This document shows, piece after piece, positions 27,521-36,744 of a DNA stretch of 64,000 bases. Position numbers and translations under genes: made by a program. A model generated the notes under the pieces. It ran no database searches, was not told the origin of the DNA, and saw only the letters and a program-made list of their open reading frames with translations. The stretch comes from Tahibacter aquaticus (GTDB taxonomy: Bacteria > Pseudomonadota > Gammaproteobacteria > Xanthomonadales > Rhodanobacteraceae), in assembly GCF_004363655.1 (NCBI RefSeq), contig NZ_SNZH01000002.1:372001-436000 (forward strand). The letters run 5' to 3'. Each line of letters starts with the position of its first letter. Position 1 is the first letter of the stretch.

Positions 27521-27977
27521 GTGTTTTCCCCAGGCAGTTGGGTGGTGGCGCTGTCCGGCGGGACGGGCGGGTCGGGACCGCCAGTCCCGCTGGGCAGCGC
27601 AACCGCGCTCGGAGTGCGGGAGTTCCGTTCGCGGTACCGGTGCCTTCGGAGCCCCGGTGAAGCGAATCTGCGCCGTCGCAGCGCTGGCCTGCCTTACGGA
27701 AACCTTACGGTTGAAAACCGCGCCAGCATTGGGCCGGCGCGACGGCGGGCAGGTTGGCGTAAGGTTCGCGGCAGGTGGGGTGAGCGAGGGTTTGCCCGCC
27801 GCTGCAGCAGCCTGGCGCGAATCGCTTCACGGCGGCGGGCGAAGTCCGGCCGGCCGGCCAAGCCGTGCGCCGCCGCCTCGCGCGAAGCCGCTGGAGCGGT
27901 TCGCGATACGACAAGGTACTTTTCAACGGCGCGCTCTGTTATACGTTCGCGCCTTTGGGATTCAGCGCATTGGCTTA
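27521..27977. other. Spacer upstream of the STAND regulator with imperfect inverted repeats
   Basis: 457 bases without a supported gene, though the regulator's frame is open through it. GTGAAGCGA near 27656 and TCGCTTCAC near 27823 are inverted, and CGTAAGG/CCTTACG motifs recur between them, suggesting a decayed palindromic element. The last 80 bases (CTGTTATACG) are a plausible promoter region. Confidence 0.35.
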
Positions 27978-30900
27978 ATGACTGCCACCGGCCATTCCAT
28001 CGTGTCGCGTTTCCGTCTGGGCGACTGGATCGTCCTGCCGGACGAGTGCGTGCTGGAGGGACCCGCCGGCAAGGTGACGCTGGAACCCAAGCTGATGAGC
28101 GTGCTGGTGGTGCTGTGCGAGCGCGCCGAGGAAACCGTCAGCGCCGAACAGCTGCTGATCGAATGCTGGCGCGGCACCTTCTATGGCGACAACCCGGTGC
28201 ACAAGTCGATTGCCCAGCTGCGCCGGGCGCTCGGCGACAGCGCAACCGAGCCGCGCTACATCGCCACCATCCGCAAGCGCGGCTACCGCATCGTTGCCAC
28301 CGTCAGCTTTCCGGAACGCTATAGCGGCAACGTCGCCGCCGTGCCGCGCTGGACCAGCGGCAGCCCGTACGTCGGTCTCGGCGCGTTCGGTGCCGACCAT
28401 GCCGCCGTGTTTTTCGGCCGCAGCGGCGCCCAGGCCGACGTGCTGGCACGGCTGCGCGAACGCACCCGGCTGGGGCACGGCTTCCTGCTCATGCTCGGCC
28501 CCAGCGGCAGCGGCAAGAGTTCGCTGATCCACGCCGGCGTGCTGCCGCTGCTGACCCAGCCCGGCGGCTTCGACGGCTTCCAGGCGGTGGCCATCAGCGA
28601 AGTCGACGCCATGCGCGTCGGCAACGACGCCGACGCCGCCCTGGCCGATGCGATGCTGGCCTGGCAGGTCGGGGGCGAAGCGCTGTTCCTGCCGGGCGAG
28701 CGCGATTTCCTCATCGATGCCCTGGCCAGCGGCAGCAGCGCGCTGGCCGCGCTGATCGAGGAACGCCTGCAGCGCCGGCGGATTCCCTACGGCGGCGACC
28801 AGCACGGCATGCTGGTGATCCTGGTCGACCAGCTGGAACGCGTATTCGCCGCCGGGCCGGTGCCGCTGCAGGGCCTGCAGCGGCTGTTCGCCGCGCTGAC
28901 CGACCTGCTTGCCGGCGGCCGTGTCACTGCACTGGCCCTGTGCCGCAATGATTTCTATCCGCGCATTGCCGAGGTGCCGGCCCTGGTTGCGTTGAAAACC
29001 GGCAGCGGCGTTTTCGATCTGGCCTTGCTCAACGCGGGCGAACTGGCGCAGATCGTGCGGGCGCCGGCCGCGGCGGCCGGCCTGCGCTTCGAAGTGGACG
29101 AGGCCACGGCGCTGCGCCTGGACGATGTGCTGCGCGACGACGCCGTGCGCCAGCCGCAGCCGCTGCCGCTACTGCAGCATGCCTTGTTCGAGATCTACCA
29201 GCGGCGCAACGACGCCGGCGTGCTCAGCTTCGAGGCCTACCGCGCCATCGGCGGGTTGGAAGGTGCCCTGGCGCAGCGCGCCGAGGCAACTTTCGCCAGC
29301 CTGCTCCCGGCCGCACAGCGGCGCCTGCCGGCCCTGCTGCGCACCATGGTGGCGCTGGGTCCGGACGATGCGCAGCCGGTCGGCCGGCGCGTCGCCTGGG
29401 CTGCCATCGACGACGCGGATACGCGCGCCCTGGCGCAGGGTTTCGTCGAACAGCGCCTGTTCGTGTCCGACCTGACCGGCGGCGTCGCCGGCTTTGCCGC
29501 CGCGCACGAATCGCTGTTTCGCAACTGGCCGCGCGCGCGCGACTGGGTCGCCGAGAACCGCCGCCTGCTGCTGTCGCGTGCCCGTGTCGCGGCCGCATGC
29601 CGGCGCTGGCGCGACGAAGGCCGCCGGCGCGATTTCCTGCTGCCGCCGGGTACCCAGCTCGACGACGCGCGCCAGCTGCTGGCTGATGCCGATACGCCGC
29701 TGGATGCGGATACGCGGGCTTATGTCGGCGAATCGTCCCTGCGCGCCCAGCGCCAGCGCCGTCTGCGTTTCGCCGCGATCGCCAGCGTCGTCGTGTTCGG
29801 CCTGGCTGCCGGCATTGCCGGCATGCTGGCAGCTCTGGCGCGGGCCGAAGCCGACCAGCGCCGGGTACAGGCGGAAGGCCTGGTCGGTTTCATGCTGGGC
29901 GAACTGACCGAGCGCCTGCGCGCGCTGGGCAAGCTCGACGTACTCGACTCGGTCGGCAACGAAGCCATGCGCTATCTGGTGTCGCTGCCCCGCGACGACG
30001 GCAATGCCACCACCCAGCTGCTGCGCATCCGCGCTTCGCGCCAGATTGGCGAGATCCGCCTGGCCCGCGGCGAAACCACCGCGAACGAGGCGTTCGCGCA
30101 TGCGCGCGACCTGGCCGAGAAACTCGCTGCGCTGGAACCGGACAATGCCGATGCCTGGCTGGAGCTGGGCAATGCGGCGTTCTGGCTGGGCCAGATTCCG
30201 TTCCAGAGCGACGACTACGCCGGTGCCGGCGCGCAGTGGCAGCGCTATGCCGAAGCCGCGCGCCGCCTGGTCGAGCTCAAGCCTGACGACGCGCAGGCGC
30301 TGCTGGAACTTTCCTATGCGCAGAACAACCTCGCCACGCTGGACTTCCGCGGCCGCCGCCTGGATGCGGCGCGCGACCGCTTTGGCGAATCGGCTGCACT
30401 GAAGCGGCGCGTGCTGGCGCAACGGCCCGACGACGAAGGCGTGTCCGCCGACCTGGCCGACACCTTGACCTGGATCGGCAGCGTGGAAGAAGCCGAAACC
30501 GCCATCGCTGCTGCCACACAGCACCATCGCGAAGCACTCGATGCCCTGCAGGCGCTGCGCCAGCGTCATCCCGACGACCAGCGCTGGCGCCATCGCGAAG
30601 CGGTTGCGCGCATGCATGTGGCGCGGCTGGCCCTGGCCCAGGGCCAGGTTGCCGAGGCGGTCGCCGGCTACGAGCAGGCACGCAAGAGCCTGCTCGACCT
30701 GTCCCAGGCCGACCCTAGCAATGCGCTATGGCGCGAGAACGCCGCCCTTGCCGCGATTCATACCGGCACTGCGGTAGAGCTGGCCGGCGATCGTGTCCAT
30801 GCCGCCAGCCTGCAGCGCGCCGGCCTGAGTGAACTGGCCAGCGGCAGCGAACAGGCCACGCCGAGCAGCGATGCCAAACGCCTGCAACTCACCGCGCGTT

Positions 30901-31280
30901 TCCGCCTGGCCCTGCTGCGCCAGGCCGGCGGCGACGCGACCGCGGCGGAAGACCTCGACAACCTGCTGCGCGACCTCGGCGGCGAGTCCGCCGATACCAC
31001 GCTGCATGTCGCGGTGCTCACCGCACGCGCCGAAACCAAGCTGCGCCAGGGCCACGCCGAGGCCGCGCGCAGCGACGCGGAACAGGCGCTGGCATTGCTG
31101 CAGAAGGCGGGTCCGAACGACGAGGCAACGGCACTGGATGCGCGCATGCGCACCCTGGTCCTGCTCGGACGATCTGCCGAGGCACAGAAGCTCGCTAAGC
31201 AACTCGAGACCGCAGGGTTTCGCCATCCGGACCATGTCCGGTTTCTTTCCGATCACCCCTTGGGAGCATCCACGCCATGA
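27978..31280 (+). CDS. Winged-helix / nSTAND NTPase / TPR membrane regulator
   Basis: 1100 residues from ATG 27978; no clear ribosome-binding site. Residues ~10-110 form an OmpR/CadC-type winged helix (KLMSVLVVLCERAEETVSAEQLL ... VHKSIAQLRRALGD ... YIATIRKRGYRIVA). A STAND-type P-loop NTPase follows, with Walker A GPSGSGKSS at 174-182 and a Walker B-like MLVILVDQLERVF. A transmembrane segment lies near 596-620. The remainder is a tetratricopeptide-rich region (WLELGNAAFWLG, LLELSYAQNNLATL). DNA binding is thus on the cytoplasmic side and the TPR part in the periplasm. The target is unknown; the ATGA-coupled gene that follows is the obvious candidate partner. Confidence 0.85.
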   Translation: MTATGHSIVSRFRLGDWIVLPDECVLEGPAGKVTLEPKLMSVLVVLCERAEETVSAEQLLIECWRGTFYGDNPVHKSIAQLRRALGDSATEPRYIATIRKRGYRIVATVSFPERYSGNVAAVPRWTSGSPYVGLGAFGADHAAVFFGRSGAQADVLARLRERTRLGHGFLLMLGPSGSGKSSLIHAGVLPLLTQPGGFDGFQAVAISEVDAMRVGNDADAALADAMLAWQVGGEALFLPGERDFLIDALASGSSALAALIEERLQRRRIPYGGDQHGMLVILVDQLERVFAAGPVPLQGLQRLFAALTDLLAGGRVTALALCRNDFYPRIAEVPALVALKTGSGVFDLALLNAGELAQIVRAPAAAAGLRFEVDEATALRLDDVLRDDAVRQPQPLPLLQHALFEIYQRRNDAGVLSFEAYRAIGGLEGALAQRAEATFASLLPAAQRRLPALLRTMVALGPDDAQPVGRRVAWAAIDDADTRALAQGFVEQRLFVSDLTGGVAGFAAAHESLFRNWPRARDWVAENRRLLLSRARVAAACRRWRDEGRRRDFLLPPGTQLDDARQLLADADTPLDADTRAYVGESSLRAQRQRRLRFAAIASVVVFGLAAGIAGMLAALARAEADQRRVQAEGLVGFMLGELTERLRALGKLDVLDSVGNEAMRYLVSLPRDDGNATTQLLRIRASRQIGEIRLARGETTANEAFAHARDLAEKLAALEPDNADAWLELGNAAFWLGQIPFQSDDYAGAGAQWQRYAEAARRLVELKPDDAQALLELSYAQNNLATLDFRGRRLDAARDRFGESAALKRRVLAQRPDDEGVSADLADTLTWIGSVEEAETAIAAATQHHREALDALQALRQRHPDDQRWRHREAVARMHVARLALAQGQVAEAVAGYEQARKSLLDLSQADPSNALWRENAALAAIHTGTAVELAGDRVHAASLQRAGLSELASGSEQATPSSDAKRLQLTARFRLALLRQAGGDATAAEDLDNLLRDLGGESADTTLHVAVLTARAETKLRQGHAEAARSDAEQALALLQKAGPNDEATALDARMRTLVLLGRSAEAQKLAKQLETAGFRHPDHVRFLSDHPLGASTP

Positions 31281-31669
31281 GCACGAACCCACCGCCGACC
31301 AAAACCGTCACGCTCAACGTCGCGCGCGTCGACAACGGCGGCAACACCGGCGCCGGCAAGTATTTCTATTCCTTCAACGACAACATCATCACCATCGACG
31401 AGCCCGACACGGAGATGACGTTCGAGCTTGGTGCCGACACCGCCAGTACCATCATCGTCACCGGCATGGTCAGCAGCGACTCCTTCAGCCAGCTGGTCAA
31501 CGTCCGGGTGAATGCCGACGGCCGCTCGGTCAGTGTGACCAACAAGAACACCGTCGAATACCTGATCCAGGTCGCCGTGCTGGCCTATGACGAGAAGACC
31601 GGCGAGAGCTTTATCTGCGATCCGCAGGTGATCAATATCCCGCGTCCGCCGGTAGCCGGCGGCAGCTGA
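31277..31669 (+). CDS. Small beta-rich protein coupled to the STAND regulator
   Basis: 130 residues; the ATG overlaps the regulator's stop (ATGA). There is no signal peptide or membrane helix. Almost the whole sequence predicts as beta-strand (TVTLNVARVDNGG, YFYSFNDNIITIDEPDTEMTFELG, VNVRVNADGRSVSVTNKNTVEYLIQVAVLAYDEKTG), ending in VINIPRPP. It is reminiscent of small proteins labelled DP-EP family that I have seen beside similar regulators, but I am not certain of that assignment. It could be a ligand, effector or structural partner of the upstream protein. Confidence 0.65.
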   Translation: MSTNPPPTKTVTLNVARVDNGGNTGAGKYFYSFNDNIITIDEPDTEMTFELGADTASTIIVTGMVSSDSFSQLVNVRVNADGRSVSVTNKNTVEYLIQVAVLAYDEKTGESFICDPQVINIPRPPVAGGS

Positions 31670-31690
31670 GCGGCTGCGCGACTGCTGCAA

Positions 31691-31717
31691 GCCTGGGCGT
31701 GGCGTGCCCGCCCAGGC
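31691..31717 (+). terminator. Hairpin after the STAND operon
   Basis: GCCTGGGCG (31691-31699) pairs perfectly with CGCCCAGGC (31709-31717), 21 bases after the stop. No U-tract follows, so termination would be imperfect or Rho-assisted. Confidence 0.5.
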
Positions 31718-31910
31718 TGCGGCGAGCTGGCCGGTGGCACCAAGGCAACCCTGCGGGTTCCAGCGCATTCAGAACTTTCCGACGCGGTAGCAGGCCATCC
31801 GACGAAGCGCGCTGAACGTACGCGCGCCACCATCGCGGCATGAGCCAGCCCGCGATCCATCGATCCCTGCCCGACGCAACGCGTTGCACATCAGTCAGCG
31901 CAGCCGCTGC

Positions 31911-33416
31911 ATGAGCCTCGCCGTCGTCCATACCCGCGCCCAGGAAGGCGTCGGTGCGCCGCCGGTGACCGTCGAGGTGCACCTGTCCGGCGGCTTGCCC
32001 GGCACCTCGATCGTCGGGCTGCCGGAAACCGCCGTGAAGGAAGCGCGCGACCGCGTACGCGTGGCGATACTCAATACGCGGCTGGAATATCCACGCCAGC
32101 GCGTGACCGTGAACCTGGCGCCGGCGGACCTGCCCAAGGACGGTGGCCGTTTCGATCTGCCCATTGCGCTGGGCATCATGGCGGCTTCGGGACATGTGCC
32201 GCGCGATGCATTGTTGCGTTGTGAATTTTTGGGCGAACTGGCCCTGTCCGGCGAACTGCGGCCGGTCAGCGGCGTGCTGCCGGCCTTGCTGCAGGCTCAG
32301 TCGATCGGGCGCCAGGTGGTGGTGCCGCTGGCGAACATGGCCGAGGCAGCGCTGGTGGAAGACGCCGACGTGCGCGTGGCGACGAGTTTGCTGGAAGTCT
32401 GCGCGCATCTGCGCGGCGCGGCGCCATTGCCCCGGGCGCAGAAGGGCGAGGCGGTTGCCGCGCCGGTATCGCTGGCCGACCTGGCCGACGTGCGCGGCCA
32501 GGCACAGGCGCGACGTGCGCTGGAGATAGCGGCGGCTGGCGCGCACCATCTGCTGTTTGTCGGTCCGCCGGGCACGGGCAAGACCATGCTGGCCAGCCGC
32601 CTGCCGGGCCTGCTGCCGCCGCTGTCGGACCGCGAAGCCCTGGAATCCTGCGCAGTTCGCTCAGTGGCAGGGCAGGGCGTGGATGTGGCGCGCTGGCGCG
32701 AGCGGCCGTTCCGCGCACCGCATCACACGGCATCGGCGGTGGCGCTGGTCGGCGGCGGCTCGGTGCCGCGGCCCGGCGAGATCAGCCTGGCCCATCACGG
32801 CGTGCTGTTCCTGGACGAGCTGACCGAGTTCGACCGGCATGTGCTCGACGTACTGCGCGAGCCGCTGGAAACCGGCCGGATACTGATTTCCCGCGCTGCG
32901 CGCCGGGCGGAATTTCCGGCGAATTTTCAACTGGTGGCGGCAATGAACCCCTGCGCCTGCGGCTATGCCGGCGATCCGCGCGGCAATTGCAGCTGTACGC
33001 CGGACCAGGTGCAGCGCTACCGCGCGCGCGTATCCGGGCCGTTGCTGGACCGGCTGGATCTGCAGCTGGAAGTGCCGCGCGTGCCGCTGGCCGAACTCAA
33101 TGCAATGACGGCAGCGGGCGAGGCCACGGCCAGCGTGGCAGCGCGCGTGGCCGCGGCGCGGGCGCTGCAGCTGGCGCGAGCCGGCAAGAGCAATGCCACA
33201 TTGGCCGCGAGCGAGGTGGAGCGCGATTGCCCGCTGCAGGCGCGCGAACGCGCGTTGCTGGAACGCGCCGTGGATGCACTGGGCCTGTCGGCGCGGGCCT
33301 ATCACCGCCTGTTGCGCGTGGCGCGCACGATCGCCGATCTGGCCCAGGAAACGCAGATCGGCGCGGTACACATGAGCGAAGCGATCCAGTACCGGCGGCT
33401 GGAGCGACGGGGTTGA
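31911..33416 (+). CDS. comM: YifB/ComM family Mg-chelatase-like AAA+ helicase
   Basis: 501 residues from ATG 31911 (MSLAVVHTRA, the usual family start). The N-terminal Lon-like domain (VEVHLSGGLPGTSIVGLPETAVKEARDRVRVAI ... YPRQRVTVNLAPADLPKDGGRFDLPIALG) precedes an AAA+ core with Walker A GPPGTGKT, FRAPHHTASAVALVGGG, and LFLDELTEF. The cysteine cluster NPCACGYAGDPRGNCSC and the C-terminal sensor region are intact. ComM is a hexameric branch-migration helicase that promotes integration of transforming DNA across heterologous stretches. In many relatives it lies beside ubiK and glnK; here about 6.8 kb separates it from ubiK. Confidence 0.95.
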   Translation: MSLAVVHTRAQEGVGAPPVTVEVHLSGGLPGTSIVGLPETAVKEARDRVRVAILNTRLEYPRQRVTVNLAPADLPKDGGRFDLPIALGIMAASGHVPRDALLRCEFLGELALSGELRPVSGVLPALLQAQSIGRQVVVPLANMAEAALVEDADVRVATSLLEVCAHLRGAAPLPRAQKGEAVAAPVSLADLADVRGQAQARRALEIAAAGAHHLLFVGPPGTGKTMLASRLPGLLPPLSDREALESCAVRSVAGQGVDVARWRERPFRAPHHTASAVALVGGGSVPRPGEISLAHHGVLFLDELTEFDRHVLDVLREPLETGRILISRAARRAEFPANFQLVAAMNPCACGYAGDPRGNCSCTPDQVQRYRARVSGPLLDRLDLQLEVPRVPLAELNAMTAAGEATASVAARVAAARALQLARAGKSNATLAASEVERDCPLQARERALLERAVDALGLSARAYHRLLRVARTIADLAQETQIGAVHMSEAIQYRRLERRG

Positions 33417-33498
33417 GGCCGGTTTGCCGCGCTGCGCGAAAGCGGCCGTGGGAATTGCCGCCTGCGCGTGGTGGATTGGTTGAGGCGTGTTTTCGAAC

Positions 33499-33573
33499 GG
33501 CGCGGTTCGTTACGTTCATCGCGTTCTGCCAAAGCGCCAACGTAGGGCGCGATGAGCACCGCGAATTGCGCCG
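33499..33573. repeat. Inverted REP pair between comM and glpD
   Basis: A forward copy (CGTAGGGCGCGATGAGCACC ... GAATTGCGCC, 33541-33573) follows a decayed reverse copy (GGCGCGGTTCG ... TTCATCGCG, 33499-33523). The rest of the 324-base gap shows no gene. Confidence 0.7.
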
Positions 33574-33740
33574 CAAGATGCCTTGACCTCGACGCAAGAT
33601 ACACACCATCGCCCCGACGCGCGTGGCATCGCAACGCCGCCGGAGGCTTCCACGGCGCTTCGCGCCTGCGCGCAAAACCACCGCCGCACCCGGCGGTGCA
33701 CAACGGTAGGATAGCCAGCGTCAGCGCCACGGATGCCGGG

Positions 33741-35261
33741 ATGAACACCAGCCTTGTCCACGACCGCCTGCCGGTTCCTGCCGAATTCGATGTCGACCTG
33801 CTTGTCGTCGGCGGTGGCATCAACGGTGCCGGCATCGCCCGAGACGCGGCCGGGCGTGGCCTGCGCGTACTGCTGTGCGAGCAGGACGACCTGGCTTCGC
33901 ATACCTCTTCGGCCAGCACCAAGCTGATCCACGGCGGCCTGCGCTATCTGGAGTACTACCAGTTCGCCCTGGTGCGCAAATCGCTGCGCGAGCGCGAAGT
34001 ATTGCTGGAGTCGGCGCCGCACCTGATCCATCCGCTGCGTTTCGTGATGCCGCATGCACCGCATCTGCGGCCGGTGTGGATGATCCGGCTGGGGCTGTAT
34101 CTGTACGACCATCTCGCGCGGCGGCGCCATCTGGCCGGGTCGGCCACGCTGGATCTGCGCCGGCATGTCGCCGGCGAGGCGCTGCAGCCGGGATTCCGCC
34201 GCGGCTTCGCCTATTCCGATGGCTGGGTCGACGATGCGCGCCTGGTCGCGCTCGTCGCCAAGGATGCGGCCGAGCGCGGTGCCACGGTGCTGACGCGCAC
34301 GCGTTGCTGCGAACTCCAGCGCGAAAGAGGCGGCTGGCGCGCGCAGCTGCAAGGAGCGCATGCGCGCACGCTCACGGCGCATGCCGTGGTCAACGCGAGC
34401 GGTCCCTGGGTAGCGCAGTTCCTGCAGCAGGTCGCGCAGCGCCCGGCCGCGCACGAAATCCGTCTGGTGCGCGGCAGCCATATCGTGGTGCCGCGCCTGT
34501 TCGCGCACGACTTCGCCTACGTATTCCAGGGCGAAGACCGGCGCATCGTGTTCGCCCTGCCTTACGAAGGCGAGTTCAGCCTGATCGGCACTACCGAAGT
34601 CGATGTTGCCGGCGATCCGGCCGACGTGCATATCGCTGCGGCGGAAGTGGACTATCTCTGCGCCTTGGCCAATCGCTATTTCCAGCGCCAGCTGACAGCG
34701 GCCGACGTCGTATCCAGCTATAGCGGCGTGCGGCCGCTGTTGCGCGACGACGCGGCCAGCGCGTCGGCCGTCACGCGCGACTACGTGCTGGAACTGGATA
34801 GCGAGGTGCCGCTGCTGTCGGTGTTCGGCGGCAAGATCACCACGTTCCGGCGCCTGGCCGAAGAGGCGGTCGATCTGTTGTGCACAAGACTAAATATCTC
34901 TTATCCGGCATGGACGGCACATGCCTGCCTGCCGGGCGGCGATATGGCCGGAGCCGACTTCGACCATTTCGAATACGGCCTGGCGCAGCACTATCCGTGG
35001 CTGGAGGCCGCGCTGCGCCGGCGCTATGCCCGGGCCTATGGCTCGCGCGTGAGCCGGCTGCTGGAGCAGGTACGCAGTGCGGTCGATCTGGGCGAGGAAG
35101 TGTTGCCAGGCCTGTATCAGGTCGAGATCGACTATCTGCGGCGCGAGGAATGGGTGACCTGTGCCGAGGACCTGCTCTGGCGGCGCAGCAAGCTCGGCTT
35201 GCATTTGCCACCGGATGCGGCAGAGCGGCTGGATGCGTGGATGGCGCGAAAGCCAACGTAG
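33741..35261 (+). CDS. glpD: Aerobic glycerol-3-phosphate dehydrogenase
   Basis: 506 residues from ATG 33741 (the frame is open upstream through the REP). The FAD-binding motif LLVVGGGINGAGIARDAAGRG opens the protein. It is followed by the family landmarks SSASTKLIHGGLRYLEYYQFALVRKSLRERE, AHEIRLVRGSHIVVPRLF, FALPYEGEFSLIGTTEVD and SVFGGKITTFRRLAEEAV, and the C-terminal EWVTCAEDLLWRRSKLGL cap. It oxidises sn-glycerol 3-phosphate to dihydroxyacetone phosphate and passes electrons to ubiquinone at the inner membrane. No glpF, glpK or glpR lies nearby. The last codons and the TAG stop lie inside a REP element. Confidence 0.96.
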   Translation: MNTSLVHDRLPVPAEFDVDLLVVGGGINGAGIARDAAGRGLRVLLCEQDDLASHTSSASTKLIHGGLRYLEYYQFALVRKSLREREVLLESAPHLIHPLRFVMPHAPHLRPVWMIRLGLYLYDHLARRRHLAGSATLDLRRHVAGEALQPGFRRGFAYSDGWVDDARLVALVAKDAAERGATVLTRTRCCELQRERGGWRAQLQGAHARTLTAHAVVNASGPWVAQFLQQVAQRPAAHEIRLVRGSHIVVPRLFAHDFAYVFQGEDRRIVFALPYEGEFSLIGTTEVDVAGDPADVHIAAAEVDYLCALANRYFQRQLTAADVVSSYSGVRPLLRDDAASASAVTRDYVLELDSEVPLLSVFGGKITTFRRLAEEAVDLLCTRLNISYPAWTAHACLPGGDMAGADFDHFEYGLAQHYPWLEAALRRRYARAYGSRVSRLLEQVRSAVDLGEEVLPGLYQVEIDYLRREEWVTCAEDLLWRRSKLGLHLPPDAAERLDAWMARKPT

Positions 35262-35443
35262 GCAGGGGTAAGCCGCAGGCGCACCCCCGCATCACGGTGC
35301 TGCACCATCAAAGAACCCATGCCGAAGGAATGCCCGTCGCAACGTAATGCAAGCAAAATGGGTTCCTTCGGCATTGGCCTTTTGTTGCGGGAATACCTCG
35401 ATGTCGGGGTGCGCCTGCGGCTTACCCCAACCTAGGCTTTCGC
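35248..35443. repeat. REPIN-type palindromic element overlapping the glpD stop
   Basis: Two ~44-base arms, 35248-35293 and 35400-35442, are inverted copies (GTAGGCAGGGGTAAGCCGCA / TGCGGCTTACCCCAACCTAG). Each arm can itself form a hairpin (GGGGT ... ACCCC). Inside lies a second inverted pair (ATGCCGAAGGAA at ~35319 and TTCCTTCGGCAT at ~35363). A doublet of inverted GTAGG-headed REPs around a spacer is the definition of a REPIN. Confidence 0.8.
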
Positions 35444-35457
35444 AATCAATGCAAATT

Positions 35458-36591
35458 TCAGTCGCAGGCAGATTTGAGGTTCAGCGCTTTGGCAATATCG
35501 CGCCAGTCGAAGGCGCCGACGGCCTGGTCGTCGTGAACCGCATAGAACACGCCCTGGGCGAAGCGGCGCGTGGCGGCCTGGTGCAGCCAGATGCCATCGG
35601 TATTGGCCACGGTGTCGCCGGCGAAAGCGCCGAGATGGGCCAGGCTGCGGCGGTCGAAGACATGGAACAGCGATCGGTCCTTGAACTGGTCGGTGGCGAT
35701 CCAGTAGCCGCTGCCGTCGGCGCATTGCCATAGCGCTATGCCTTCGGCCTGGGCTTTGAACAGGCCAAGTCCCAGGGTTTTGCCGCGGAATGTGCCGGCC
35801 AGATCGTAGTCGCGCAGGGCCGTGCCGGTGAGTGTGTCTTCCTCGGCGACCAGCAGGCGGTCGTAGGCCGGATCGCCCCACAGCGACTCGGGGATGCGGA
35901 TTGCGCCGGCGCTACCGGTATCGCCCAGCGAGGCGCGCAAGCTTGCCTGCACGCCATCGGCCAGCACGCGCACGTCGTAGCGGCGCAGGCGCCGGTCCAG
36001 TTGCGCCAGTGGCGGCACGATGTCGTCACCGGCGGCGTCCTTGCCGGCCATGTACGCATCGCTGACCAGCACGTCGTAGCCGCCGTCGGGCAGTTTGCGC
36101 AGCCACAGGCCGTAGGGCTGCTGCAGCTCGGCAGTGCCGAAGCTGCCCAGGCTGGTCAATTGCGGCAGGCGCAATACCTGCACGCGGCGGTTGTCGCGCT
36201 CCACCACGAAAACCAGGTCGTCGATGCGGAAGATGCCGTTGGGACGGTCGAACTGGCCGGCTGCAGCGCCAGGCGTGCCAACGCTGCCCTGGGCCTGGCC
36301 GCTGTCGCCGTCGTAGCGCAACAGGCGGCCGCTGGCCTTGGCCGTGGCCAGCAGCAGCGTAGTGCCGTCGGCGGCAGTCCACGCGGCGGGAGAATCCACA
36401 TTGTCGTCCGGCGTGGCTGCGCTGACGAATGCTTCGTGCACGCGCACATGGGCGATGCCAGACGTGGCGAGCAGTGGTTCCACGCCGCTGCGCTGGTCGG
36501 GTTCGCGTGCTTGCGGCTGGTGCGCGCAACCGCTGCCGAGCAGGGCGGCTAGGCCTGCAGCAAGTACGCTGCGGACGATGGAAAAATGCAT
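35458..36591 (-). CDS. Beta-propeller phytase lipoprotein
   Basis: 377 residues from ATG 36591 (GGAATT upstream). A lipoprotein signal ends in the lipobox LGSGC with Cys22 as the lipidated residue. The body fits beta-propeller 3-phytases: VDSPAAWTAADGTTLLLATAKASGRLLRYDGDSG near the start, FDRPNGI, VFVVERDNRRVQVLRLP, LLVAEED, AEGIALWQCADGSGYWIATDQ, and NTDGIWL at the end. These enzymes release phosphate from phytate using calcium. It is divergently paired with a TonB-dependent receptor across a Pho-box-like sequence, an arrangement expected for uptake and use of an organophosphate. Confidence 0.88.
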   Translation of the reverse strand: MHFSIVRSVLAAGLAALLGSGCAHQPQAREPDQRSGVEPLLATSGIAHVRVHEAFVSAATPDDNVDSPAAWTAADGTTLLLATAKASGRLLRYDGDSGQAQGSVGTPGAAAGQFDRPNGIFRIDDLVFVVERDNRRVQVLRLPQLTSLGSFGTAELQQPYGLWLRKLPDGGYDVLVSDAYMAGKDAAGDDIVPPLAQLDRRLRRYDVRVLADGVQASLRASLGDTGSAGAIRIPESLWGDPAYDRLLVAEEDTLTGTALRDYDLAGTFRGKTLGLGLFKAQAEGIALWQCADGSGYWIATDQFKDRSLFHVFDRRSLAHLGAFAGDTVANTDGIWLHQAATRRFAQGVFYAVHDDQAVGAFDWRDIAKALNLKSACD

Positions 36592-36639
36592 CGGAATTCC
36601 CCTGATGGCGACGAAAGACGGCGCTTGTAGCATCGCTGC

Positions 36640-36668
36640 ATGACAGTCGCTTGGCAGCGAGGTGACAT
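36640..36668 (+). promoter_or_regulatory. Pho box candidate (three 11-base-spaced half-sites)
   Basis: ATGACAG (36640), TTGGCAG (36651) and GTGACAT (36662) follow each other at exactly 11-base intervals, the spacing of PhoB half-sites (CTGTCAT on one strand). Another ACTGTCAC lies at about 36683. The site is between the divergent phytase and TonB-receptor starts, so phosphate starvation probably induces both. Confidence 0.75.
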
Positions 36669-36744
36669 CGGCCCTGCCATCGAACTGTCACGGCAACGCC
36701 ACACCACGACCCTACAAAGCCCCTTTTTCCGGGGGATCGCGGCG

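Noticed and set aside
33421-33740. Coding sequence in the comM-glpD gap (frame open from 33552)
   Set aside because: The reading runs through a REP element and lacks family resemblance; the FAD motif starts just after ATG 33741.
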